Assembly: GCF_013408795.1 (NCBI RefSeq)
Contig: NZ_JACCCC010000001.1
Location: 4,898,001 to 4,962,000 of the forward strand
Length of the DNA: 64,000 nt
Direction of reading: 5' to 3'
Origin: Spinactinospora alkalitolerans
GTDB taxonomy: Bacteria; Actinomycetota; Actinomycetes; Streptosporangiales; Streptosporangiaceae
How positions within the stretch are numbered: position 1 is the stretch's first letter; each line of letters begins with the position of its first letter. Below the pieces are notes generated by a model. That model was not told where the DNA came from and did no database searches. It saw nothing but the letters and a program-made list of their open reading frames with translations. The position numbers and the translations under genes are program-made. Shown in pieces: positions 27,435 through 35,572 of the stretch.

Positions 27435-28364
27435 CTACCGGCTCACCTCGATGGCGATCTTGCCCCGGGTGTGGCCCTCGGCGTTGCGGCGCTGAGCCTC
27501 GGCGGCCTCCTCCAGCGGGAGGACCTCGGCGATCTCGACGGTGACCTTCCCCGCCTCGACCAACTCGACCAGCGCGGTCAGGTCGGCGCTGTCGGGCCGG
27601 ACGAAGAGGTAGGAGCCGCCCAGTTCGGTCACCGAGCCGTCGGCGACCGAGGCGACGCGGGCGCCCTCGGCGGCCAGCTTCGGCGTGGCGGCCAGCGCGT
27701 CGCCGCCGACGGCGTCGAAGACCGCGGTGACTCCGCCGGGCACGATCTCGCTCACCCGGTCCTCCAGGCCCTCGCCGTAGGAGACGGGCTCGGCGCCCAG
27801 CGAGCGCAGGAAGCCGTGGTTGCGCTCGGATGCGGTGCCGATCACGCGGGCGCCGCGGGCCCTGGCGATCTGCACGGCCAGCGATCCGACGCCGCCGGAG
27901 GCGGCGTGCACCAGCACCGTGTCGCCGTCGGCGACCCGGAGCCGGTGGACGAGGGACTGGTAGGCGGTGAGCCCCGCCAGCGGCAGGCTCGCCGCCTGCG
28001 CCCAGGTCAGGTTGCGCGGCTTGCGGGCGAGGGAGCGCACCGGGGCCGCGACCTTCTGCGCGTAGGTCCCGCGGCGCAGGACGTCCTCGCGCACGTAGCC
28101 GATGACCTCGTCACCGGGCGCGAACTCCGGCACCGACGGACCGGGGCGCTCGACCACGCCCGCGACGTCCCACCCGGGGATCACCGGGAAGAACGTCTCG
28201 ATCGCGGCGTCCAGATACCCCTCGCGGAGTTTCCAATCGACCGGGTTGACCGAAGCCGCCCGCACCTCCACCAGCACCGAGTCGGGCCCGACCTTCGGCT
28301 CCGGGACCTCTGCGAGGCGCAGCATCTCGGGACCGCCGTATTCGCCGTACACGATCGCCTTCAC
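27435..28364 (-). CDS. Zinc-independent MDR-family NADP-dependent oxidoreductase (quinone-reductase-like)
   Basis: The 309-residue protein starts MKAIVYGEYGGPEMLRLAEVP and has the GroES-like domain (VEVRAASVNPVDWKLREG). The nucleotide-binding domain follows with VLVHAASGGVGSLAVQIARARGARV. The usual structural zinc cysteines are absent, as in the quinone oxidoreductase (QOR) branch. It begins at GTG 28364 behind GGGGAGA. The likely role is NADPH-dependent reduction of quinones or enones. Confidence 0.88.
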   Translation of the reverse strand: MKAIVYGEYGGPEMLRLAEVPEPKVGPDSVLVEVRAASVNPVDWKLREGYLDAAIETFFPVIPGWDVAGVVERPGPSVPEFAPGDEVIGYVREDVLRRGTYAQKVAAPVRSLARKPRNLTWAQAASLPLAGLTAYQSLVHRLRVADGDTVLVHAASGGVGSLAVQIARARGARVIGTASERNHGFLRSLGAEPVSYGEGLEDRVSEIVPGGVTAVFDAVGGDALAATPKLAAEGARVASVADGSVTELGGSYLFVRPDSADLTALVELVEAGKVTVEIAEVLPLEEAAEAQRRNAEGHTRGKIAIEVSR

Positions 28365-28708
28365 GGCCGTTCTCCCCTTCGACGCGGATCACATCTGGTC
28401 TCCTCGGCCAACGCGACACGCCATCGACCGCATTCCCGCCCCGGGACCGCGCGGAGGGAATCCGTGACGCAAGGTGGCGGCCCGGCGGAATCCGCTACCC
28501 GCGGCACGCGTCTTCGGACCCGTGCCGCGCGGCGGCCGCACGGCGCCGGGGCCGGAACCGGCCCCGCCTCGTCCGCAGGTGCCGCCGAATGGCCGGTTCC
28601 GGACTTTTTGTCAGCACCTTCGATTAAAAGATCAAGGGAAGGCATTCCCGGGAAACATGAATGTACGGGCTCCCCCGCCGAATCGTGGGTCCGTAGCTAA
28701 GGAGGCCC
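28365..28708. other. Divergent intergenic region before the RelE-helicase gene
   Basis: This 344-bp region contains an AT-rich island (28600-28640, TTTTTGTCAGCACC then GATTAAAAGATCAAG) unusual for this DNA, followed by an AAGGAGG ribosome site before ATG 28709. No clean -35/-10 pair with 16-18 bp spacing could be fixed. I see no gene. Confidence 0.45.
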
Positions 28709-30853
28709 ATGCCCCAGCTGGCCATCGACGCGACGTGTCTTCCCCAGTACGACAAGCTCGACCGGCCGACTCGGGAGCGCCTGCTCGCTGTCACGCGCAA
28801 GTTCAGGGAGCTTTCGTTCGACGCCCTGATGTCCCATCCCGACCTGCGGATCCAGCGGCTGCCGGCCGGGCAGGACCCGCGAATTCGGACGTTTCGGATC
28901 AGCGACGCCTGGACGGGGGTCATGCTGGCGCCGGAGTCGGGCGAGACGTTCCTGCTGGTGCACCTGCTGCCGCGCGAGCGCGCCGACGAATGGGCCGGCG
29001 ACCAGCGCCACGACGTCAACACCGTCATGGGCACGCTGGAGCGGCGCGACGCCGCGGCCCTGGAGCGGGCCGGCGACGACAAGCCCGACGAGCGGGTGGA
29101 GCGGCCGCAGGAGGGCGATGCCGCCGCGGGCCTGTTCGACGACATCGGCGACCACGATCTGCGGCGGCTCGGCATCGACTCCGAGATCCTCGACTTCTGC
29201 CGATCGCTGAGCAGCGTCAGCGAGCTGGAGCACTGGGGTCCGACGCTGCCGCAGGACCAGTACGAGGTGCTCGTCGAACTCGCCCAGGGCCACTCCGTCG
29301 AACGCGTGATGCGCGAGGTCGTCGAGCCGCGCCGGCCCTCCGTCGGTGCGGTCGCCGCCGACGACTACGACACCGCGATCCGCAACACCCGCGAGCGCGT
29401 CATCGTCGTCAACGACGACCAGGAGATCGAGGACGTGCTGGCCGGCGAGTTCAACGCCTGGCGGATCTACCTGCACCCCAAGCAGCGCGAGCTCGCCTAC
29501 CGGCCGCGGTTCAACGGGCCGGCGAAGGTGTCGGGCGGGCCGGGCACCGGCAAGACCGTCGTCGCGCTGCACCGGGTGAAGCACCTCGCCGAGCACCTCC
29601 CGCTGGACGGGCGGGTCCTGCTCACCAGCTTCACCAACGCGCTGGTGGAGTCGTTGAAGCGCAACCTGGCGCTGCTGCTGCCCGCGGAGCTGATCGCCGA
29701 CGTCGACGTGGTCACCGCCGACAAGCTGGCGCTGGACGTGGTCAAGGAGGAGCGCCCGGAGGTCCGGCTGCGCTCCGACACCCGCGGCCTGTTCGCCAAC
29801 ATCGCGCGCAGGCACCGGCTGCCCTGGCCCGCCGACTTCGTGTACCAGGAGTACCGGCACGTGGTCATGGCCCAGGAGATCGGCACGCTGGAGGGCTACC
29901 TCGACCCCGACGCCCGGCGCGGCCGCAGCACGCCCCTCACGGTGGACCAGCGCCGCGACGTCTGGCACGCGATCTCCGACGCGCGCGCCATGATGCGCCA
30001 GACCAGGCAGTTGCCCGCTCTGGAACTGCACGCCGAGGCCACCAGGATCCTCGCCGACCGGACGGACAAGCCCTACACCAACGTCGTCGTGGACGAGGCG
30101 CAGGACCTGCACCCGGTTCAGTGGCGAACCCTGCGCGCCGCGGTCCCTCCGGGCCCCAACGACATGTTCATCGCGGGCGACAACCGCCAGCGGATCTACG
30201 ACAGCACGGTCTCCTTCAAGCGGCTCGGCATTCGGATCGTCGGCCGCTCCTACCCGCTGCGGGTCAACTACCGGACCACGACCGAGATCCTGACCTGGGC
30301 CAACGAGATCATGCGGGGGCAGGAGGTCAACGAGCTGGGCGAGTCGGTGCCCGAGCCGGCCGGCAGCACGCGCTCCGTGCTGCGCGGCGACCCGCCCGAG
30401 CTGTACGGCGCCCCCGACGAGGCGGCCGAGCTGGAGGCCCTGGCCGAGCGCGTGCGCAGGTGGCTCGCCGACGGCATCGCGCCGGGCGACGTCTGCGTCA
30501 CGACCCGCACCAACCGGATCCGCGACCTCGTGGTCCGGCACCTGCGCGACCGCGAACTGCCCGTGGCGGTGTTCAATCCGCGCGAGCACGCCGTCACCGA
30601 GGCATCCGACACCATCCGCGTCACGACGATGCACGGCGTGAAGGGCCTGGAGTTCCGCGCGATCGCCGTCTTCGGCGCCACCGCCGATGCCCTGCCCAAG
30701 ATGGACCACGTCACCAGCGCCGACCTCGACGAGCAGCAGCACGCCGCCGACCTCGCGGCCCAGCGCTCACTCCTCTACGTCGCCTGCACCAGGGCCAGGG
30801 AGTCCCTCTACGTCTCCTGGCACGGCCCTCCGAGCCCGTTCCTGCCGATGTGA
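28709..30853 (+). CDS. UvrD-like superfamily-I helicase with N-terminal RelE/ParE-like domain
   Basis: The 714-residue protein has two parts. Residues ~10-105 resemble a RelE/ParE toxin fold (DRPTRERLLAVTRKF, then IRTFRISDAWTGVMLAPE and TFLLVHLLPRERADEWA). From about residue 245 comes a UvrD/Rep-type helicase: Walker A GGPGTGKTVVALHR, motif II VVVDEAQDLHP, motif III GDNRQRIYD, motif IV/V TTMHGVKGLEF and motif VI LLYVACTRARESLYV. There is no nuclease domain. A ~130-residue helical linker joins the parts. A shorter paralog sits at 43010-44806, and both begin (M/V)PQLAI. Role unknown; DNA repair, conflict or defence are all possible. Confidence 0.82.
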   Translation: MPQLAIDATCLPQYDKLDRPTRERLLAVTRKFRELSFDALMSHPDLRIQRLPAGQDPRIRTFRISDAWTGVMLAPESGETFLLVHLLPRERADEWAGDQRHDVNTVMGTLERRDAAALERAGDDKPDERVERPQEGDAAAGLFDDIGDHDLRRLGIDSEILDFCRSLSSVSELEHWGPTLPQDQYEVLVELAQGHSVERVMREVVEPRRPSVGAVAADDYDTAIRNTRERVIVVNDDQEIEDVLAGEFNAWRIYLHPKQRELAYRPRFNGPAKVSGGPGTGKTVVALHRVKHLAEHLPLDGRVLLTSFTNALVESLKRNLALLLPAELIADVDVVTADKLALDVVKEERPEVRLRSDTRGLFANIARRHRLPWPADFVYQEYRHVVMAQEIGTLEGYLDPDARRGRSTPLTVDQRRDVWHAISDARAMMRQTRQLPALELHAEATRILADRTDKPYTNVVVDEAQDLHPVQWRTLRAAVPPGPNDMFIAGDNRQRIYDSTVSFKRLGIRIVGRSYPLRVNYRTTTEILTWANEIMRGQEVNELGESVPEPAGSTRSVLRGDPPELYGAPDEAAELEALAERVRRWLADGIAPGDVCVTTRTNRIRDLVVRHLRDRELPVAVFNPREHAVTEASDTIRVTTMHGVKGLEFRAIAVFGATADALPKMDHVTSADLDEQQHAADLAAQRSLLYVACTRARESLYVSWHGPPSPFLPM

Positions 30854-30868
30854 CGGGCCCTCCGGTCC

Positions 30869-30909
30869 GGGCGGTCCGGCCGCGGTGCCGCACCGCGGCC
30901 GGACCGCCC
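30869..30909. terminator. Perfect 19-bp bidirectional hairpin terminator
   Basis: Bases 30869-30887 and 30891-30909 are exact reverse complements around a 3-nt CCG loop. The element lies between the stop codons of convergent genes (RelE-helicase and DUF4153-type protein), so it can serve both strands. Confidence 0.75.
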
Positions 30910-30942
30910 CTCGTCCGCCGGAAACCGCACGCGCGACCCCGG

Positions 30943-32964
30943 TCAGTAGCGGAAGGACGAGCCGTAGGTGCATTCGCTGCGGGCCTCGTCGAGGTTCACG
31001 GGGTTCTCCTCGAGGATCGCGCGGGCGCGGTGGCGGGAGGAGTTCCAGGCGGTCCAGGGGTCGGCCTCATCGAGGCGGTCGGCGAGGTCGATCAGGGCGC
31101 AGCTGCGCGCCGGTTCGGGCAGCGCGTCGATGGCGGGGACCGCGTCGGCGGACAGTCCTCTCAGGTAGTCGGTGTCCGTCGTCCCCATGAGCCGGTAGGT
31201 CTGCGCCGCCTCGCTGCGGGCCTCCTGCTCCGCCGCGACCCGGCCCGCCATGCTCTCGGCGATCCGGGCGTCGGGGTTGTAGAAGGTGAACAGCGCCAGG
31301 GCCAGGCCGGTCGCCAGGACCACCGTCCGGGGCAGCCAGCGGACGGGCCGGCCCAGCAGGTCGAGCACGCCCGCGACCAGCACCAGCACGAAGACCGTCC
31401 CGATCCACCCTGCGGTCGCCGTGACCGCGGTGCGCAGCCGGGTGAGCCCGAATTCCTCGGTGTAGAGCCCGAGCCGGTCCAGCGCGGAGGCCAGGATGAC
31501 GAGGGTGAGGCAGCACAGCAGGCCGAGCAGGACGCTGAGCAGCCTGTCCTTCCCCGTTCCGCCGCCGGACAGCAGCCAGCGGGAGACCGCGATGATCCCC
31601 AGCACGAACGCGCTCACCACGACGAGCTGGAAGAAGCCCTGCCGCGCGTACTCGGCGTAGGTCAGGTCGGCCGTGTTCAGGATGTGCTCGTTGCCGCCGA
31701 ACAGCGTGGCCGCCTGGACCGCGACGAAGGAGAGGAAGAGCAGGTTCACCGCTGCCAGCGGCACCGCCCAGACCGTCGGGCCCACCCGCAGCCCCGGTTG
31801 CGGCGCCTCGGGGTCGACCACGGGCCGCCGCGCGACCAGGACCGCCGTGCCGACGAGCGCCGCGGTCGCCGCGAACAGCACCGCCCTGAACGGCAGGGAG
31901 GCCAGCCAGGCGTCGTCGAAGAGCTGCCCGGCGAAGTGGGCGAAGACGGGGTCCGCGGAGGCGAAGAGTGCACCGAAGACGATCAGGAGCACCGCGGTGA
32001 CCGCGGCGCTGATCAGCGCCGGCAGCCACTTGCGCCGCGCTGCGGGATCGCGCAGCGGGGCGGTGAGGAAGCGCGGCGCCAGGGACGCGTTGGCCGGCAG
32101 GCAGAGCCCGCCCAACAGGGCGCCGAACCAGTGCCGTCCGGCGCCCGATACGGCGAGGGCCGCGAGGCCGAAGGCCGCGGCCAGGTCCAGTGACACCAGC
32201 CAGCCGGCGTCGCGGATCACGGCGGCACCGGCCAGGACCCCGGCGAGCGCGGTGTAGGCCACCGTCCAGAACGAGAGGCGGCCGCGGGCCGCGGGGAACA
32301 CCGCCGACGCGGCGACGGCCGCGGCCACGAGCAGGCCCAGGCCGGGACGGTGGAAGGGGATCAGCAGGGCCGCCAGGGCGCCGGCGCCCAAGGCCGCGGG
32401 CAGCAGCCAGCGGGGCGTTTCGGGAAGCGGCGGACGCGGTGGGCGAGGGCGGGGCGGCGCCCCGTAGCGTGGCGGCCCCCACCCCGGATACGGGGCGGCG
32501 TAGGGATTCGGCCCCCACGGCGCGGGGAACGCCTGTGGGCCCGGGCGGCTCCGGCCCGGCCCGGCGGCCGTCGGTTCCGCTCCCGCGGAAGGACCGGCTC
32601 CGCCGGGGGTCCAGGCCCCGCCGGGGCGCTGAGGCGCACCGGAGGGCTCCGCCTCTGCAGAGGGTGTCTGCGCTTCCTCGGCCGCCTCGGAGCCGCCGGG
32701 GGTCCGGGACGCACCTGAGGTCTCGGCCGCCTCCACCGCGTCCGCCGTCTCGGCGGGGGAAACAGCGCCGTCGGGTGCCTCGTCCGCCTCCGTCTCCGCG
32801 GAGCTCCCGGTCTTCTCGGCCTCCTCGGAGCCGTCGGCGGCCCGGGACGCGTCGGAGGCCCCGGCGCCCTCCGCGGAGGGCGCCGGGGCCTCCTCCCGTT
32901 CCTTCCGCGGCTCCTCCGGCCGCCCGCTCTCCTCGGGTCCGACCGCTCCGGGTTCTTCGCTCAT
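30943..32964 (-). CDS. DUF4153/DUF4173-type membrane protein with long acidic N-terminal domain
   Basis: The 673-residue protein starts behind GGAGG. Residues 1-~185 are disordered, rich in Glu, Ala, Ser and Pro, ending in a PxxPG-type proline region. About twelve transmembrane helices follow. The signature area LPALISAAVTAVLLIVFGALFASADPVFA and NLLFLSFVAVQAATLFGG-(NEHIL) fit the DUF4173/DUF4153 family. The C-terminal ~110 residues are soluble (YLRGLSADAVPAIDALPEPARS). Function unknown. It is divergent from the next gene. Confidence 0.78.
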   Translation of the reverse strand: MSEEPGAVGPEESGRPEEPRKEREEAPAPSAEGAGASDASRAADGSEEAEKTGSSAETEADEAPDGAVSPAETADAVEAAETSGASRTPGGSEAAEEAQTPSAEAEPSGAPQRPGGAWTPGGAGPSAGAEPTAAGPGRSRPGPQAFPAPWGPNPYAAPYPGWGPPRYGAPPRPRPPRPPLPETPRWLLPAALGAGALAALLIPFHRPGLGLLVAAAVAASAVFPAARGRLSFWTVAYTALAGVLAGAAVIRDAGWLVSLDLAAAFGLAALAVSGAGRHWFGALLGGLCLPANASLAPRFLTAPLRDPAARRKWLPALISAAVTAVLLIVFGALFASADPVFAHFAGQLFDDAWLASLPFRAVLFAATAALVGTAVLVARRPVVDPEAPQPGLRVGPTVWAVPLAAVNLLFLSFVAVQAATLFGGNEHILNTADLTYAEYARQGFFQLVVVSAFVLGIIAVSRWLLSGGGTGKDRLLSVLLGLLCCLTLVILASALDRLGLYTEEFGLTRLRTAVTATAGWIGTVFVLVLVAGVLDLLGRPVRWLPRTVVLATGLALALFTFYNPDARIAESMAGRVAAEQEARSEAAQTYRLMGTTDTDYLRGLSADAVPAIDALPEPARSCALIDLADRLDEADPWTAWNSSRHRARAILEENPVNLDEARSECTYGSSFRY

Positions 32965-33245
32965 ATCTGCCTCCAGGGGGTACCGGCCGCTGTGCGGCGA
33001 TCGGCGGGCTCATTGTTGTCGATGCCGAGCGAGCCCGTGCGGTTCGGCGATTTCCGCGGGCGATGCCGGGGCGCCCGCTTCGACGCGGGACCGGACGTCC
33101 CCGTTCCACCGCCGGGCGGCCGAAGGGCGCGTTTCCATGTCGCAACCGCGCGGGCCCGGCGGGGGTTGGCACAATGATTCTTCCTGAACGCGGCGGCGCG
33201 GCCACCGGTGCCGGGTCCGCCGCGCGACACCGTTTGGAGCCTGAC

Positions 33246-34367
33246 GTGGAGTACCGCCTCACCGCCGACCTGACGCCGCCCGCGGGTCAGGGACCGCTCG
33301 ACGAGTTGCAGCAGCTCGGCGCGGCGGCGCTGCTCCTGGAGTGGCTGGAGCGCATCGCGACGGTCGAGGGGCCCGACGGCGCCGAGATCACGCCGTACGA
33401 CCACGAGGTCGACGTGGCTCCCGGCGGCGCGGTGATCCGGCTCCTCGTCGACGCCCCGGCCCTCGACTTCGCGGAGAACGGCGCCGAGGCGCTGCTCCAG
33501 GAGATCCTGCAGCGGACCGAACTGCTGGCGGACTGGCGCGTCGCCAGGTGCGAGGTGACGGTCACCGACGCGGAGCTGGTCGAGGCGGTCGCGCTGAACG
33601 AGGACACCGGCGCCGCGTCCCGGGCCCCGACCGCGGGCGTTCCCGAGGAGGTGATCGCGGAGCAGCGGCGGCGCCTGCTCCGCGACAGCGCCCGGTTCCG
33701 CGCCTTCGCCCTTTCCGTCTTCGGCCCCGCCCCGGGCGGCCGGGACGCCGGGTCCACCGGATCCGCGCCGAGCGAGGCGGACGGTGCCGCTCTGGCCGCG
33801 GGGGCGCTCGTCCACTGCGCCTCCGTCATGACCGAGGAGCTCTTCATGGACGTCCTCGCGCTGGACGAGGACGCCGACTCGGTCGTCCGCGGCGGGACCG
33901 ACCTGACGGCCGACGACTGCGATGCGATGTTCGTGCTGCACGACCTGCCGCCGCGCTACCGCCACCACTACGACGCGATGTTCGCCAAGAGGTTCCTCGT
34001 GGCCTCCGCCGGCGTCTTCTCCCGCCTGACGAGGCCGGAGTGGCGGCCTCCGGTGTGCACCGCCGAGGCGCTGGCCCTGCACCTCCTGGTCCGCAACGCC
34101 AAGGTCCTGCTGACCTTCCAGGCCGGCCTGGACGAGGAGACCGTGATCGACATGATGGCGGCCTTCAACGAGGCCGCCTACGACGCGCTCGACCACGAGT
34201 GGCTCTACCTGAAGGAGCTCGACGCGGTGGAGAACGGCGAGGACGGGGACGCGCCGGAGGACTTCGGCTCCGACGAGCTCACCGTCCGCTCCTGGTTCCG
34301 CCCCGCCGACCCCTCGCTGCCGCTCCCGCACCCCTACCTGGCGGACGAGGAGCCGGGGTGGACGTGA
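33246..34367 (+). CDS. Uncharacterised protein, paralog of the 54697-55728 gene
   Basis: From GTG 33246 (GGAG six bases upstream) the protein has 373 residues. The N-terminal ~110 residues (VEYRLTADLTPP, LDELQQLGAAALLLEWLERI, VEGPDGAEITPYDHEVDV, WRVARCEVTV) align with the N-terminus of the gene at 54697-55728. A helical region with AEQRRRLLRDSARFRAFALSVFG follows, then YDAMFAKRFLVASAGVFSRL, and an end WFRPADPSLPLPHPYL that also matches the paralog (WFTPADDLEPVHPY). I do not recognise the family. An in-frame ATG at 33174 would give a longer product, but the paralog supports the GTG. Confidence 0.7.
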   Translation: MEYRLTADLTPPAGQGPLDELQQLGAAALLLEWLERIATVEGPDGAEITPYDHEVDVAPGGAVIRLLVDAPALDFAENGAEALLQEILQRTELLADWRVARCEVTVTDAELVEAVALNEDTGAASRAPTAGVPEEVIAEQRRRLLRDSARFRAFALSVFGPAPGGRDAGSTGSAPSEADGAALAAGALVHCASVMTEELFMDVLALDEDADSVVRGGTDLTADDCDAMFVLHDLPPRYRHHYDAMFAKRFLVASAGVFSRLTRPEWRPPVCTAEALALHLLVRNAKVLLTFQAGLDEETVIDMMAAFNEAAYDALDHEWLYLKELDAVENGEDGDAPEDFGSDELTVRSWFRPADPSLPLPHPYLADEEPGWT

Positions 34368-34610
34368 GCGGGAGGGCGGGCGCCGCGCCGGAAGGAGGGG
34401 CGGCGGTTCCCCGCTTGTCCACAGCGAAGAAACCGTCCGTGGCGCTCCGCCGGGGCGGCGCTTAGGCTGGCTTCGCCGCGTCACCTCCAGCGATGACGAG
34501 AACGACCAGCCGAGGACATCAGCACGATTCCACGTGGCGCATGCTCCGGTCTCCGCACGGAGACCCGGCCCGTCGAAGCCGTCGAAGCCCGTCGAAAACG
34601 AGGAGTCGCC

Positions 34611-35447
34611 GTGTCCCAGCGCTGGAGTGGCCGCAGCACCGGATGTCCGGAGGGGCCGCCGGGCTCCCTTCCCCCTTTCTCCCCGCCCGATCGCGATGAG
34701 CTGGTGGCCGCCGCCGACGCCGCGCCCCTGGTGGACAGGTTGTGGCGGTTCCTGGAGTGGATCGGAGCCGGGCGGCCGGTGTCGCGGGACGCGCACCGCG
34801 GCCCGCACGGCCGGGAGGACCTCGTGCTACTGGGCATCGGGCGGTGGGTGGGCGACGACGAGGTGCCGGACGGCCCCGCCGACACCGACTTCGAGGACGC
34901 CGCCGAACTGCTGGCCATCCTGCTGGAGGGCGGCGTCGTGCGGGTCGAGGCGGAGACGCGGCGGCGGCGCTCGGCGGAGGTGCAGCGCCGACACGGCCGG
35001 GTGGTCCCGGCGTCCGAGGAGCGCCTGAGGCGGCCGCACGCGTCGCTCGTGCTGTGGCGGACCGTCTTCGGCCAGGTTCCGCTGCTGTGGAGGCGCCGCG
35101 ATCCGCACGCCTTCGGCGCTCTGACCGAGAGACTGCTGCCCCGGCTGCTGCTGGGACTGTGCCGCGCGGAGGGGCGGCCGGTTCCGGCCGAGGAGCTGGT
35201 CGAGGCCGCGAATCCGGAAGGGCTGGGGCGCTCCGGCTTCGAGATCGCGTTCACGCTGCTGGAGGCGCTGGGGGTGCTGCGGCGCGACGGTGATCCCGAT
35301 ATCGGCGACGCCCTCGCCCTCACGCCCCTGGGGCACTACGCCGCCGCGTCCGTGCTCGCCGCGGGAGGGCACCGGCTGCGCGCCGCCGGCGGTCCCGCAG
35401 GCGGGGAGGCGGCGCAACGCGCCTCAGGACCCGCCGCGGAAACCTAG
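34611..35447 (+). CDS. Uncharacterised protein, possible winged-helix type
   Basis: The 278-residue protein starts at GTG 34611 with AGGAG upstream. It has PLVDRLWRFLEWIGAGRPVSRD near residue 38, followed by LVLLGIGRWVGDDEVPDG, a layout seen in actinobacterial proteins carrying pRiA4b-ORF-3-like or IS1096-passenger-like regions. The C-terminal section (LLLGLCRAEGRPVPAEELVEAA, then FTLLEALGVLRRDGD and LTPLGHYAAASVL) has a winged-helix look. No function can be assigned. The gene after it has a partly similar architecture, so the two may be an old tandem duplication. Confidence 0.6.
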   Translation: MSQRWSGRSTGCPEGPPGSLPPFSPPDRDELVAAADAAPLVDRLWRFLEWIGAGRPVSRDAHRGPHGREDLVLLGIGRWVGDDEVPDGPADTDFEDAAELLAILLEGGVVRVEAETRRRRSAEVQRRHGRVVPASEERLRRPHASLVLWRTVFGQVPLLWRRRDPHAFGALTERLLPRLLLGLCRAEGRPVPAEELVEAANPEGLGRSGFEIAFTLLEALGVLRRDGDPDIGDALALTPLGHYAAASVLAAGGHRLRAAGGPAGGEAAQRASGPAAET

Positions 35448-35572
35448 GATGGGGACCACACGCCTCGGTACCGGCGCCGTCCGCCGAGCGGCGGGGCCGG
35501 ACGGGCGGGAACGCCTCCGGCACGTCCGCGAAGGCCCCGCCCCCTGTTCGATCCGATGAGGAGCCCATCGTC

